64,000 nucleotides of DNA from Pristionchus mayeri. Its lineage: Eukaryota; Nematoda; Chromadorea; Rhabditida; Neodiplogasteridae. A program made the translations under genes and the position numbers. How positions within the stretch are numbered: the first letter of the stretch is position 1; every line of letters begins with the position of its first letter. Under the pieces are notes generated by a model. That model was not told the origin of the DNA and searched no databases. It saw only the letters and a list, made by a program, of their open reading frames with translations. This document shows, in pieces, positions 22,327 to 33,790 of the stretch. The stretch covers positions 51,019,257 through 51,083,256 of the forward strand of contig BTRK01000006.1 of assembly GCA_036245805.1 (NCBI GenBank). Direction: 5' to 3'.

Positions 22327-24521
22327 TCACTCTTTGTATGGATTTATAAAGTAAATCGTAATAGATGGCATGAAGATAGCCGGCAGCGTTCCCATCTGAA
22401 AGGGCGGATTTTGAGGACGAAATGTGATGTTAATAAATATATAAATTGCTAAGAATATCGTAATGATTATTTGCTTAAAAAATAATTGGCCTCATACAAT
22501 GAACATCATCTCCCCCAGTTCTTCATTAGTGAATCCGAGTAGAATGAGTGCGACGGATCCGAGAGCGACGAAAATCGAGATTGGAAGGAGAGTGTGTATC
22601 GTCAGAATATGAAATGGGCCAATTTTAAATTCGCATAGAACATGTAGATGAAAAATTTGTTTTACTAAGCCATAGGCTCGGGATATATGGAGGAGGGCGG
22701 ACAAGTGACTTTATTTTCGAGATCACGGTAGTTTTTTATCAAGATCGTAGCACGTGCGCGCGCGGAAGTAAATTCTGCCGACGTCCGTATGCTTATCCCA
22801 TGAAGCATTAGCTATTGGTAAAGTTGTTTTTCATCTATTCCAAAAATATTATCGATTTTTCAGATAGTGTGACTTATGTATTGGTAAGTCAGCGTTAATA
22901 TTTCAGTACTTTGGGAAAATAACGCCTAGCAATCCGGTGTGCGGTGTTGAACGCGGTAAACAGCGGCGGAACAGAACGTTTTAATGATAATGTAGTTGTT
23001 TGTCGTGATGTGTCATATGCAATCGCGTCAGGCACATCACAAACAGCTACAGTTTCATTGCAATGGTCCGTTCGGCCGCTGTTTACCGCGTTCATCACCG
23101 CACACCGGAATGCTACGCGTTCTTTTCTCACAGTACTTTAACTAATACGCGATGCATCGCATGTGTCTTCTCGCTCATCGATGTATTATTTCGAAGTGCT
23201 CGAACCACCTGTGATTTTTTAATAGTATCCTTTTCTTTAATTTATAAAAATATTAAACTCACACGCTGTCTAGTCCAAAAGAGATACCACAAGAGCATCG
23301 GTAGAGGTACGAGAAAGTAAAGCCACGAGAATGCTTGAGCAGGTTCGTAGATATTTGAAAGCCCTGAGCAATTTTTTAAGTTTGCTTTCTCTGAGAAAGG
23401 ATTCTCAACAAATAATAGTTGCTTACCATACAACGGTACTCCTGTCCAGTTGTGCAGTGGATAAAGTGTCTGTACCGTCTGCAGAAAAGTATGATCGCCG
23501 AATGCTTTTCTCTTGACTTGCGTGTAGAAAGTCTCAATAGTGCCAAATGCTGAAACATTCAAAATGAAAGTACTACCATTTGAGCGAGATGAGGCAACGC
23601 GCTCATTACTACGATAGCATTGAGCGCGAGCGTTCCTGGCGGTGGTTTGGAGAGCACTCGAAGTCTGAAAAAACGATGCATGCCTGCGCAGATATTCTGG
23701 CACTCTAGGAGAAGTGCTCATTGACGTCATACTGAGGAACATTGACGCCATACTGAGGGTCACTTGCCTGTACCAGAAGGAGATGCATTGCATGATTATT
23801 GAATATGCAACAAGGGTAAGGAACAACGAGTTGCACAGATTGCACAGCTCTATGGAGATTCTCGTGCACGGTCCGGATGGAATGTAGATGAACGCGGGCC
23901 AAATGGCAGTCAATCTGAGATTAAGAGTTAGATTATCTTTAGATTACTAATTTAGATAGATAAAAAGGTAAAGATGCAGCCACTTCAAACGATTTTACAG
24001 TCGTCAAGAGACGACTACGCTAGGTGCTGCAATGCGGTGTGGCCGACTACTGCATGTTCGATAGATAGATTTATACATGTTGGGCACATGTGCATACTAA
24101 ATTATGAGGGAGAAACGTGAGGAGAGGAGAGGTTAGGTAAATTTTTTTGCGGAAATATCTCCATTTTTCCGCTCGCAAAGAGTAAGCCAAAGTGGATTTA
24201 CCTTTCCATTGAAATCAGGTCAACGGTAACAGAGATAAGGTTATTTATAGCGCCCCATATGAGAAGGACGGAGTAGTTCTGAAACCATGCAAAATTATAG
24301 GATAAACCGGCAAATAGATTAGAGGACAGTGCAGGGAACTATCGGCGCTCAATGTGTTTGTTATAAGTTTCACTTTTATATCACGTTGTTTCACTTTGTT
24401 TGTTATAAGTATCACTCACTTTTACAGCGCGAGGCGTTGCACGAACAATGGTCAGAAGCAGAACGCAGCCCATGGTAAAGCCGAAGGCGAGCAGTACCAA
24501 ATGAATGCCGAGCACGATCAT
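22327..24521 (-). CDS. srd-like seven-transmembrane chemoreceptor (gene B), one-base frame problem
   Basis: Receptor of the same type as gene A. Exons 24420-24521, 24202-24278, 23768-23914, 23577-23664, 23427-23549, 23263-23363, one exon from about 22640 to 22498, and 22327-22395. Marks: TPRAVKNYSVLLIWGAINNL, IYIPSGPCTRIS, RLRVLSKPPPGTLALN, LTIHTLLPISIF, and NPYKE at the end of helix 7. Exon 3 uses a GC donor (CAG|GCAAGT). Anomaly: exon 4 ends in phase 0 but exon 5 reads correctly only one base out of step, and the gap between them (27 bp) is too short for a normal intron. A one-base deletion near 23575, in the genome or the assembly, would explain both. An inverted-repeat element (22.90-23.14 kb) lies in a late intron. 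The 5' edge of the seventh exon is not fixed. Confidence 0.7.
22903..23139. mobile_element. Family F inverted-repeat element
   Basis: Arms read GTACTTTGGGAAAATAACGC...GCGGTAAACAGCGGC and the complement ending CTTTTCTCACAGTACTT. Termini resemble those at 38.01-38.18 and 53.87-54.04 kb; interiors differ. Confidence 0.75.
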
Positions 24522-24858
24522 TTCGATGATCTAAAACACGTAAATTGTTACCAAAATCGAGATGGAATGCGGCTAATTCGAAGGACTTAGATATCCGTGA
24601 GAAGCGCCTCTAAGCAATAGATTTGAGGACGGCCAGTAGCATTCTTAGATGCAAATAGCGTATCTCAAAACACAAGGCATGCGCTTAACTACAATTACAC
24701 TGAATTTAGATACGACTGCAAACATCATAGATGTTCTCCAGAGCCGCAAGAACATATCTAAGAATAGGTTACTGTATCCCATTGACATTTACTCTTTTCC
24801 TTCTAGATTATCTTTAGATTAAAATCTAGCAGCCACAATAATGGCAAGTCATGTATTA

Positions 24859-24990
24859 CACTTCCTTCTTCTAATGGTATTTATGCGGTTCATGTGAAAT
24901 ACGAGTACAATTACTCGTTCACTATCTTGACATTCCAGTTGTACTCGCGTCTCACACGAATCGTATAAATATTATTTGAAGAAGGAAGTC
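24859..24990. repeat. Inverted repeat, about 130 bp
   Basis: ACTTCCTTCTTCTAATGG and the end GAAGAAGGAAGT pair through most of their length around a centre near 24925. Confidence 0.8.
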
Positions 24991-26069
24991 AAATTACGGA
25001 TTGAAAATGGCAGACAATAACCCTTCCCAAATCAAATCGCCAACAAATTTGGCCTCAGTTTGAAGACATTCCTGCAATGGGCAGAAAGTTATTTACATTT
25101 ATCTCTGTTTCAAATCTTTGACCGCGCTCTGCACACGCCGGGTGAAAGTGAAGAGGATGTGCCCCTGGCAATCCCCTTAATCCTGTAAATGCGATTTATT
25201 ATAATATTACATCCATTTATCGTAATTTCCCCCAGAGTCGTAATAATATCCGTCAAATATAATTGTGTGATTACCGTATGCTTAGTGTATTTTCCCGCCC
25301 TCTTTATTCCACACACTATCTAGCTGAGTATCGCCGAGTTTCTCATCATTTCCTTTCCTATTTTGGAATCAGTTGTTGTTGTTGTTGTCGGGCGTCGAAG
25401 ATGGTTGTTCGATAGAAGAGAGTTTTTCCCGTTCGGAACATGGATGATTGTATGCGGTGGCCTGGACTTATCTCTCAATAAAGGCTATTCTTCTATCATT
25501 GTTTCACAGAGCAAGTGGGTCTGAATTTATCACAGAGTTTGGTGCTCTAGTTGATTTTCCCTTTCTCTCTTTCTTTTCCTTACGTTGCGGTCTGCCGGTC
25601 AGACTCGGTCTGATCGGAAGTCGTGCCCTCCACATACGGTGCGGGGTGCGCATTATCTTTCGCCGGTGTGTCACTCCGCATATGGCGCGGTGGCTAGATC
25701 CGAGACTAAGCAGCTGGTGAGAGCCGGTTGTGAGTGTAATTTGCTAGGGTACGCCGAAGGCTATGCCCGAGAAAGCATTTTGCATTCACTTCAGGGTATC
25801 ATCAGTTGCTGATTTGTAAGATGCGGAGTTTGTCTGCCCTGTGGTCCCGGTGTACGTTGGAGTGCATTCGGGCGAGGCGTCAGATAGATTCTCCGTAATC
25901 TTTACAAAAGGCACAGCGAACTAGTGTGCCCAGAATCCGCCCCTTTGCGCTCATTAGTGAGCGTTTTCAAGCAATTAAAATAGTGCGCCCAGTCTATGCA
26001 CAAGATTCAATGTCAACCAAATTACTCGCTCGAAAAATAAGAGAACTCACACCTAAAATGCATTGTATT

Positions 26070-26226
26070 ACAATCATAGTTAACCAACACTGGCGACGAG
26101 ATCTTTTCAGTTCATGACCCCCTATTCATGGTTACCCACTCCACCCCACTATTCGAGGGGCGCAGTGCGTAACCATGAATAGGTCATGGGTGTCGCCACC
26201 GGCGTGGACAACTATGATTACAATAT
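26070..26226. repeat. Inverted repeat, about 155 bp
   Basis: TTACAATCATAGTTAACCAA pairs with the end GACAACTATGATTACAA; inner arms contain TATTCATGGTTAC and its complement. MITE-like. Confidence 0.8.
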
Positions 26227-26582
26227 TACTATCCACTACTCACGACATACACCCAGATGCCATAACAACGAACAGTGACTGGTGACTGGCAAAGTGTGAC
26301 GCATGCAGTGTGGGTGACAAATGAGCTCCAGGATGTTCCACATTTAGATACCTGCTTGTTAGCTGCAGTCGATAAACAATAGATACTCGAATACCTTGTA
26401 CATTCATATTTTAAGATGCTGGAAAGGCGTACAGCTTCTACGACACAAACAAAGAGGAAGCGAAAGTTAATCCATTCGAAAGCTTCAGTTTTACATGGGA
26501 TACGACCAGGACTGTACAAGAGTTTCATATCTTCATACCATCAAATAGGGTGCATGAAAGTTTCGAATTGAGCATTGTTGGC

Positions 26583-29500
26583 TCAATTATGAGCCATTAC
26601 GATTTGGCCGGGAACGACGGACGCCAGATGACTGGGCGTAACTTGCAAGGAACGTGAGCTTATCGCAACAACTCGTACCATCTTGAGCCCAAGCATCGAT
26701 CGAATTGCACGACGATAATCGCCACTGAATGATTTCAATGTGTTAAAAGTCACCGCAAATATTTCAAAGTGGACAGAGATCCGCATTTTGCGGTGATTTT
26801 TTTACAACGGATAAGAGACCCTCAGTGAGAGAACGTAAGAGGACCACGGATGCCTAAACGGTCCGTATCCCAAAAATGGGGTGTGTCCAAGACTTTTTGA
26901 AAAACAACCCCTATCCTTAGCTATTTCGGCCATAAATCAGCACGCTGTACCTAGACGTCAGGAAAAAGAAATTAATGCGGGAATTATCTAATTTTTACCC
27001 ATCCGTGAACACATGCACAGTTAGCTACTCCCCCCTCGTAGTGGGTCTATTACAAATGCAAATAATCAAATATTATGGCACCTAATCCAGTAGTAAACGA
27101 TGCACTTGACGGCGATTCCACTGTTGACAAAGCAGCAGGCAATATAGTGAAAGGGTGGACGGCGTTCTAAAATGGGAGTGAACTCGAGGTTATTATTTCG
27201 ATCCGCAACACACGACTCGAGACAGGGAGGCAAACCTGGTGCAAAGTAGATTGTCGAGAGGTCAATTAGTATTGAAGATATAAAGCATGCGGAAACTTCG
27301 ACAATCATCACCACCAAAATACTCTTGAAGATCTTCGGTGACTGGCGCGAGACTGGAAGGAATTTTTGCTCTTTTGAGCCGTTCGGGAGATATTTAGTGC
27401 ATAATAGAGTTCGTAATTCATGTTATCGTCACTGAATTTCCCACACTCTCTCGTGAATCACACCGGCCAAAAGAATGTTTAAAATACAGAGACGGTGATT
27501 CAAATTGCGAACTCTAATGCAAAAAAGTGATCATTTTACAGCTAAGACAGCTCGATTCCATTGAGCGGTTAATGCATGTTCAAGGAATGAACGTTCTATA
27601 ACTTGTATAATTATCCCCACCTTCCTTTCTTTTCAACGCTCGCCACATGATGCAGTACAGAATTGCCGACACCATATTGACTATGGTGATGGAATTCGAC
27701 CAGAACCCAATGGATTCGCCATGGAAGGGAGATGGCATCGAGCAGATCAATTGCCTACAAATGTAGCCTTTTGGTTTTTTTATATTTATTTTTTCTTTAA
27801 ATTTCACAACGCTCCACCGACTTGGGCGTCATCAGATAAGCAGTCCATCCGCAGAAGCAGCCAATGGTGAGAAGATTAAACTAAAAGTCCACAATGCTTG
27901 CTTGATTATGACATGGTTAGAGTTATCTTATTGGAAAATTTTTGTTGCCTGTTCAGGTATTTTTCATGGGATCTATATATCTAATGAACGTTTGTTAATT
28001 TAGTGCACCTGAAACTTACCCGAACATTCAACGATAATTGTCCAATAAAGGAACCCTAGTCATGGACTTACAACGAATAGGAACTACTTAATCCGATTGT
28101 ACTCCATCGCGAACACAACACATATCATCCGATCTAGGCCGATGGATAAAACGCAGAAGGCGCCTGCCGCACGGCCCATAGCCGGTAGGAACTAAAATGG
28201 AATCAACGTACATCTTTGAATTTAAGTTTTCACGTTTATAACATTGAATCTCTTACTTGCATGTAACTGCAGAAGAGGCTGTTGATATAGTAGTCGGAGA
28301 AAAGGATGGGAAACTGGATAAAGTAACCAAACTGGAAATGCAAACATTGGACTAAATAATGTTACACGCAGCAACCGGATTCAATTAAATTAAATTCAAT
28401 TGTTTATCCGCCAGGGTAAGTATATAGGAAATGTGCAGAGAGTCTTCGATATCTTGCGGTGGATTTGGTTGTATAGCAGACAAGGGATACCACAAATCAA
28501 ACGCCCCCAGGGTCGCTAGCGGCGCTGATTCGAGGGAGGGGAGAGTTAGGTCTTGAATTTATTTTGAAAATGGGGGACTGGGGCTTGGGTGGGGGCAGCA
28601 GGTAGGGTTAAAGTCGCAAGAGCGATTCGGAAGTAAAGGATATTGCGGGTAATGAGAGAAGGTAACATCGGAAAAGTTTAGGTGAGCTTGTTACGATTTC
28701 ATTGGAGAGCACGTTCCATCTATCGATAGACCTCGTCACAAAACTCGAGTGAGACTTAGGAGTAGTGAAAGGCAAAGAAAGACGCAACGCGTGAGCTCTA
28801 CGAAGATTACGAGGGAGTGGCGAGATTTTATAAAGAGAGGAGTGATCGTAAGAGTAGAAGCCATGAATAGACTTATGAAGAAAGAGGAGATCAGAAATTA
28901 AACGCCTTTGCTCAAGAGTTTGTAAAGAAAGAAGGGAAATTCTTTGAGGGTAGGATGTGTACGGAATATTACAACGGGCAAAAAGACGACGCGTAAAGTT
29001 ACGTTGAACGCTTTCTATCGAATTTGCAAGAGCAACCGCAGTTGGAGACCATACAACTGAGCAGTATTCGAGTAATGGTCGGATGAAAGTCACAAATGCG
29101 CGGCTATACAAGCAATGATCAGAGGAGTAGAAGAATTTGAACATAATGTTTACTTGGGCTCTTGCTTTTGAGATAATTTTGGTGATATGATCATTAAACT
29201 TTAGCGAAGGCTGCATAAGGATGCCCAGGTCTTTCATGGAAGGTGACACAGACAGAGGTTTACCATTGATGAAATACTGGGTTCGGGGGGATAGGGGACC
29301 ATAATTAACGACAGTGCATTTAGTTTCATTAAGGGAAAGATTCCACTCTTGAGACCAAACAAATATTAAGTCAATTGATGACTGGAGGAAATGGGAGTGA
29401 AGAGGAGCTTTTGCATAGATCTTAAGATCATCTGCATAAATACCGATGCAGATGACCTACAGATGATGAGAACCGTCGGATGAGAACCCACCGGATGAGA

Positions 29501-30420
29501 ACCATAAAAAGTACCCTTTTACAGCATGTTCACAGTAGGTTCCCAAAGTGTCAAAAATGCTTCTGTGAAAGTCCTACAGAAGGACCAATTTTTGGTTCTC
29601 ATCCAGTGGGTTTTCATCCAGTAGGTTCTCATCCAGTGGGTTCTCATCCAGTGGGTTTTCATTCGACAGTTCTCATCCGGCGTAGTGCCAATGGTCAAGG
29701 TCCGACTATGTTACACGCTGCAACCTCATGCATGATGTCGAAAAGAGCGCAGCATCCGATTAGTTTGTACGCCGTGGAGCGAAGCGATCTGAAGTCGAAT
29801 TCATATGATCAAAGTTGCGAATTTTTGCAATTACTTGGTGAAAATTGTAGTGGCAAGAAGGAGGGCGTTGAGGAGGATTCCGATAGCTGCTACCGAAGCA
29901 AGAATGGGGTAGACTGTACGGGCGATGCGCCATGATCCATGATGGATGTAGAGCCTCGCTACGAAGGGAAGAAACTAAAACTATCATATTTTTAACTTAG
30001 TTCTTAGGTTCGTGCTAGTTGAAGTGTCATTATGAAATTATTCGTTTCTTGGTGACTCTAAAACATTGAGCGGATGAAAGTGAATCGAGAATGATCAGTA
30101 GACGCAAGTGTAACAGGTTCAGAGGAGTTCGAATGCGATTATGTGAGTGCACGTTTCAAACCTGGGCTGTGCAAAAATTTTACGATCTCTTCATTCCGCA
30201 TGCTCTCTCTCACTGTCTGACCGGCGAGAGATTATGCGGAATGAAGAGATCGCAAATTTTTTGCACAGCCCACTTTCAACCCGTCGTTAGGTCCCTACAA
30301 ATAAATCCTAAGCTGGTAAGAAGCAATTGGAGCATTATAGTGGTGATTTTCTAAGCTAACCGAGCATAGATGAGAATCCAGTGATTACAGTATCTACAAA
30401 AAACTGCTCACGAAGCGCAT
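26583..30420 (-). CDS. srsx-like G-protein-coupled receptor (gene C), one-base frame problem
   Basis: Rhodopsin-like nematode receptor, srsx or a close class by pattern; sensory or neuronal role by family only. Exons 30412-30420 (uncertain, MRF), 29835-29974, 29725-29788, 28257-28331, 28088-28191, 27811-27880, 27621-27767, 27236-27352, 27082-27166, 26583-26724; about 317 residues. Marks: ILASVAAIGILLNALLLATT helix 1, LIGCCALFDIMHEFGYF helix 2, VLSIGLDRMICVVFAMEYNR (DR motif after helix 3), CSMPSPFHG loop, and VKCIVYYWISGDYRR after helix 7. Anomaly: exon 28088-28191 ends CGGATTAA|GTAGTT in phase 2, yet the next exon needs phase 0. AAG|GTAGTT with one more G would fit. The intron at 28332-29724 carries a LINE fragment and a MITE. 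A family D MITE lies at 27.92-28.06 kb. Confidence 0.75.
27406..27515. mobile_element. Diverged family A MITE
   Basis: AGAGTTCGTAATTCATGTTA and complementary end AATTGCGAACTCT; the central ACACTCTCTCG is kept on one side only. In an intron of gene C. Confidence 0.7.
27918..28060. mobile_element. Family D MITE in gene C intron
   Basis: AGTTATCTTATTGGAAAATT and complement TTGTCCAATAAAGGAACCCT, with an unrelated AT-rich interior. Confidence 0.8.
28377..29707 (-). mobile_element. 5'-truncated CR1/jockey-like LINE insertion with target-site duplication
   Basis: An 18-bp direct repeat, ATGTTACACGCAGCAACC at 28359-28376 and the same with one mismatch at 29708-29725, flanks the segment. Inside, on the minus strand, reverse-transcriptase sequence runs from the IYADDLKIYA motif (about 29430) to the C-terminal region ending at 28608. 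The element ends 3' in AATTTAATTTAATTGAATCC. The 5' part (endonuclease and fingers) is missing; a family E MITE occupies 29468-29691. It sits in an intron of gene C. Confidence 0.85.
29468..29691. mobile_element. Family E foldback element with (TCATCCAGTGGGTT) subrepeats
   Basis: Starts GATGAGAACCGTCGGATGAG and ends with several tandem TTCTCATCCAGTGGG units. The internal part (GTAGGTTCCCAAAGTGTCAA) is shared with the copy at 46748-46912. Confidence 0.8.
30164..30271. mobile_element. Palindromic element related to family A
   Basis: GGGCTGTGCAAAAATTTTAC and complement, with CTGTCTGACCGGCGAGAGA at the centre as in the palindrome at 57.47-57.58 kb. Lies within 0.3 kb upstream of the srsx-like start. 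Confidence 0.8.
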
Positions 30421-31372
30421 TTGGCATATAAACGAATCATGACTGATGATTGGACAACGTCTGACGTCGGCTGGATGATAAATGAACTATACGATGCACG
30501 ATCCACATCCACATTTAGATACGCGCTTGTTAGCACTGTGAGACGTAAGGCAGGTCGCGCGAATAATTTCTAGATATATTACCTATTCTGTTCTATTTTT
30601 ATATTCTTACAGTGCGATGATTCTGCTAGAAGCAGGCACAACCATACGATTGATATGTGATAATATAATTTTTTAGTGAATCATTAGAGGTTCATAATAT
30701 GAATACGGCTCATACGGCTGCGTTCCAGCAATGCTGTCTAACGAACTCACGGTGTTTTACAGGGGGTGGGCGAGAGATAAGAATGCGCAGAGAAATAGAG
30801 CAATCTCTCACGAATTTGCATGCTCTCTCGCGATTGGTCTTGAAGTTAATGTTTTTTTCTGGAAATTTGCCATAGAAACCCTCAGGAGATCGCCGCGACA
30901 TCAAGGTTTGGGATGGCCTTGAGGTTGCGTACGATTGTAAGACGTCCTCACGGTAGTCGCACACGCCCAGAGATTGCCTTCAATCTCACGTATCTTTAGA
31001 GTTCACTCTGTTTTGCATCTAATGAGTAGATAGGCATCGAAGAACATAATTTCGTGCATGAGTTACGGTAGAGATAATGAGCGCATATCTTTACTAGTAT
31101 AGTAATTGCATTGCTCTTCGATCCTTCACCTTCGCCTTGACTAATGATCTCTCCTTATCGAAATAGCATTAGTCGAGGCATAGATATTGTTCGGAATACC
31201 GTAATCCGTACGTGAAAGCTAAAGAATGCATCTATTTCATTAGGAGTGATCATTTCATTTAAATACAGGATCAACCAGGATGAGAAAATAATACGGAGAA
31301 TAAAAAATAGATGTTACGGAAGAGATAATTACATTAAGAACAATATTACGGTTCTAAATTCAGATGTTATGA

Positions 31373-33314
31373 GTGACTATCTGAGAGAACTGAGCATAGG
31401 CCGTACAGTGAAAAATAAAGTGGTGATTTTAAGATCTCCCTAGGGTTAACTTTTCACGTAGAGTTCGAAAATCAGCCTTAGGAAGCCGTATCTCTGATCC
31501 CTCATTTCGTGCATTTTGCCCTACCTGGGTGGTCGGTTTTTGAATCTTTTGAACGGCTGATCCAAACCCCATACATGTATAGTAATTCTGAAGGATCTCG
31601 ACGAGATAAGCATTTCCACTGTTGAAAGTGAAGGGCTAGCTCATCTGTGAAAAAAGTTGTGGCCGTTTGAAATAAAAAATTCGTATAAAAATTGCCGTCC
31701 TGAAAATTTTTTTGTGGGCTGTAGTTTTTAATTAGGCACATTACAAACGCCATGAAAAAGTACCCCAAGGGCCAACTTTTCATAGAAAAAACCTTTCCCC
31801 ATTGATGTTTCCTGGGTCTCGCAAAATGCCGCAGTGCAGATTTCCCGATCGTTCAAACCAACAACGTTCAATAGCAAAACAAGTAATTCACTCTCATACT
31901 GTGCCATTGATGTTTTTATCTTATTTTCAACATATTTTGCACATTTTGAACTGCTGAAATCGTATCTAAGTGAACATCAGGTTGATTAACCGTGTTTCAA
32001 TTTGATTTGACCCTGTTGCACACTTTCGCCTTTGTTTTGACAACGAAATCTCTACAATCAAAGGCCCTACAGTTAACAGATCTGTAATATAAAATATATG
32101 TGATAGTATAATTAATACTAATGTGTGTCGGAACCATTCCTATGCATTCCAGGTTTCGAGTGGTGCGTAATTTACGAATTCCGTGTTTCTGCCACATCAA
32201 TTCCTACTCGAAGCGGGCTCAAACTTAATTTTTAAGCGCTCTAATGAGAAAATTCGGATTCTACGAGCGAAAATGTACCAGGAAAAATGTTCAAAAGTAA
32301 AATTTAAGAAAAAAAAATATTTTTTCACATTTTTGCCCTTAGGGTAGTAGGGGGTGAAAATGTCGATGTTATGGATACATATGAAATCATAATATCTTGG
32401 TGTATTTTCACTCGTAGAATCCGAATTTTCACACTAGAGCGCTTAAAAATTAAGTTTGAGCCCGCTTCGAGTTGGAATTGATGTGGCAGAAACTCGGAAT
32501 TCGTAAATTGCACGCCACTAGATACTTGGAATGTATAGGAATGGTTCCGAAGCAAAATAATTTTAATTATACTATCACATATATTTTATATTTCAGATCT
32601 GTTAACTGTAGGGCCTTTGGTTGTAGAGATTTCGTTGTCAAAACAAAGGCGAAAGTGTGCCACAGGGTCAAATCAAATTGAAACACGGTTAATCAACCTG
32701 ATGTTCACTTAGATACGATTACACCTGTTCAAAATGTACAAAATATGTTGAAAATAAGATAAAATCATCAATGGCACAGTATGAGAGTGAGTTAGTTGTT
32801 TTGCTATTGAACGTTGTTGGTTTGAACGATCGGGAAATCTGCACTGCGGCATTTTGCGAGACCCAGGAAACATCAATGGGGAAAGGTTTTTTCTATGAAA
32901 AGTTGGCCTTTGGGGTACTTTTTCATGGCGATTTTAATGTGCCTAATTAAAAAACTACAGCCCCCAAAAAATTTTCAGGACGGCAATTTTTATACGATTT
33001 TTTATTTCAAACGGCCACAACTTTTTTCACAGATGAGCTAGCCCTTCACTTTCAACAGTGGAAATGCTTATCTCGTCGAGATCCTTCAGAATTACTATAC
33101 ATGTATGGGGTTTGGATGAGCCGTTCAAAAGATTCAAAAACCGACCACCCAGGTAGGGCAAAATGCACGAAATGAGGGATCAGAGATACGGCTTCCTGAG
33201 GTCGATTTTCGAACTCTATGTGAAACGTTACCCCTAGTGAGATCTTAAAATCACCACTTTATTTTTCACTGTACGGCCTATAGGTTGAATTGCTCAATTC
33301 TCTCAGATAGTCAC
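31373..33314. mobile_element. Giant palindromic element, about 1.94 kb
   Basis: Termini GTGACTATCTGAGAGAA and the complement. The arms are nearly identical for about 0.85-0.9 kb each (for example GCATTTTGCCCTACCTGGGT left, its complement at about 33.16 kb) and meet near 32.33 kb. Flanks are TTATGA on both sides. It has no transposase-like reading; the arm open frames are mirror images. A paralogous uninserted site lies at about 55.09 kb. Confidence 0.88.
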
Positions 33315-33439
33315 TCTTATGAGTATTTTATAAACTACGGTACAATGCAACTCGACATCCTTCAGCGAGTAGCGATCAGCAGCTAATAGTTCAAAACGAG
33401 TTCGAGTGAGCCACGTTTATCTACAGTACTTTAGATTGC

Positions 33440-33790
33440 GATAGCTACAGTAGCACAGTGATGCAGTATCCTAAACTCAGCAACACTACATTCGATGCTA
33501 CAGTACTCCGTAGATTACTGTAACTAATCCATATTTTAGCCTGGTTCACGGTGCGCAGGGAAGTTCTGCGCGAGCAGCAGTGTTACAGTACCCTAAAGGC
33601 TACAGTACATTCGATACTACAATATCCCGAAGAACGTTGGAGGGCGCATCATGAGCGTCATGAGCGGGTTGAGTCCGATAAAGGGCGAGGAATCGCCAAG
33701 CGTGACGTCATCCGGAAGCGATGACTTCGACATCCGATCATCTGGTGTCTGTCAATCGATGACCATAACCTACAGTATCTACCGTAATCC
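33440..33790. repeat. Segment duplicated at 55.13-55.47 kb
   Basis: Shared landmarks in the same order: GCACAGTG/GTGCTACC region, ACGGTGCGCAGGGAAGT, TGCGCGAGCAGCAGTGTTAC, GGCGAGGAATCGC, GACATCCGATCATCTGGTGT. Many substitutions and small gaps, so the duplication is old. Confidence 0.85.

Larger units (their letters stand above)
24530..26582. other. Intergenic with two inverted repeats and a GC-rich segment
   Basis: Holds inverted repeats at 24859-24990 and 26070-26226. A GC-rich stretch at 25.56-25.93 kb is preceded by CTCTCAATAAAGGCTATTC, which resembles the poly(A) region of an LTR but shows no paired repeat. The stretch 26.23-26.37 kb resembles the presumed 5' end of gene C at 30.41-30.55 kb. 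No gene is called. Confidence 0.5.

Noticed and set aside
23242..23913. Long minus-strand open frame of 223 codons
   Set aside because: It runs through four exons and the intervening sequence of receptor gene B; only parts in differing frames show receptor features, so the single frame is read-through.
25367..25930. Possible solo LTR (AATAAA context and GC-rich tract)
   Set aside because: No matching second LTR, no target duplication and no gag/pol reading could be seen.
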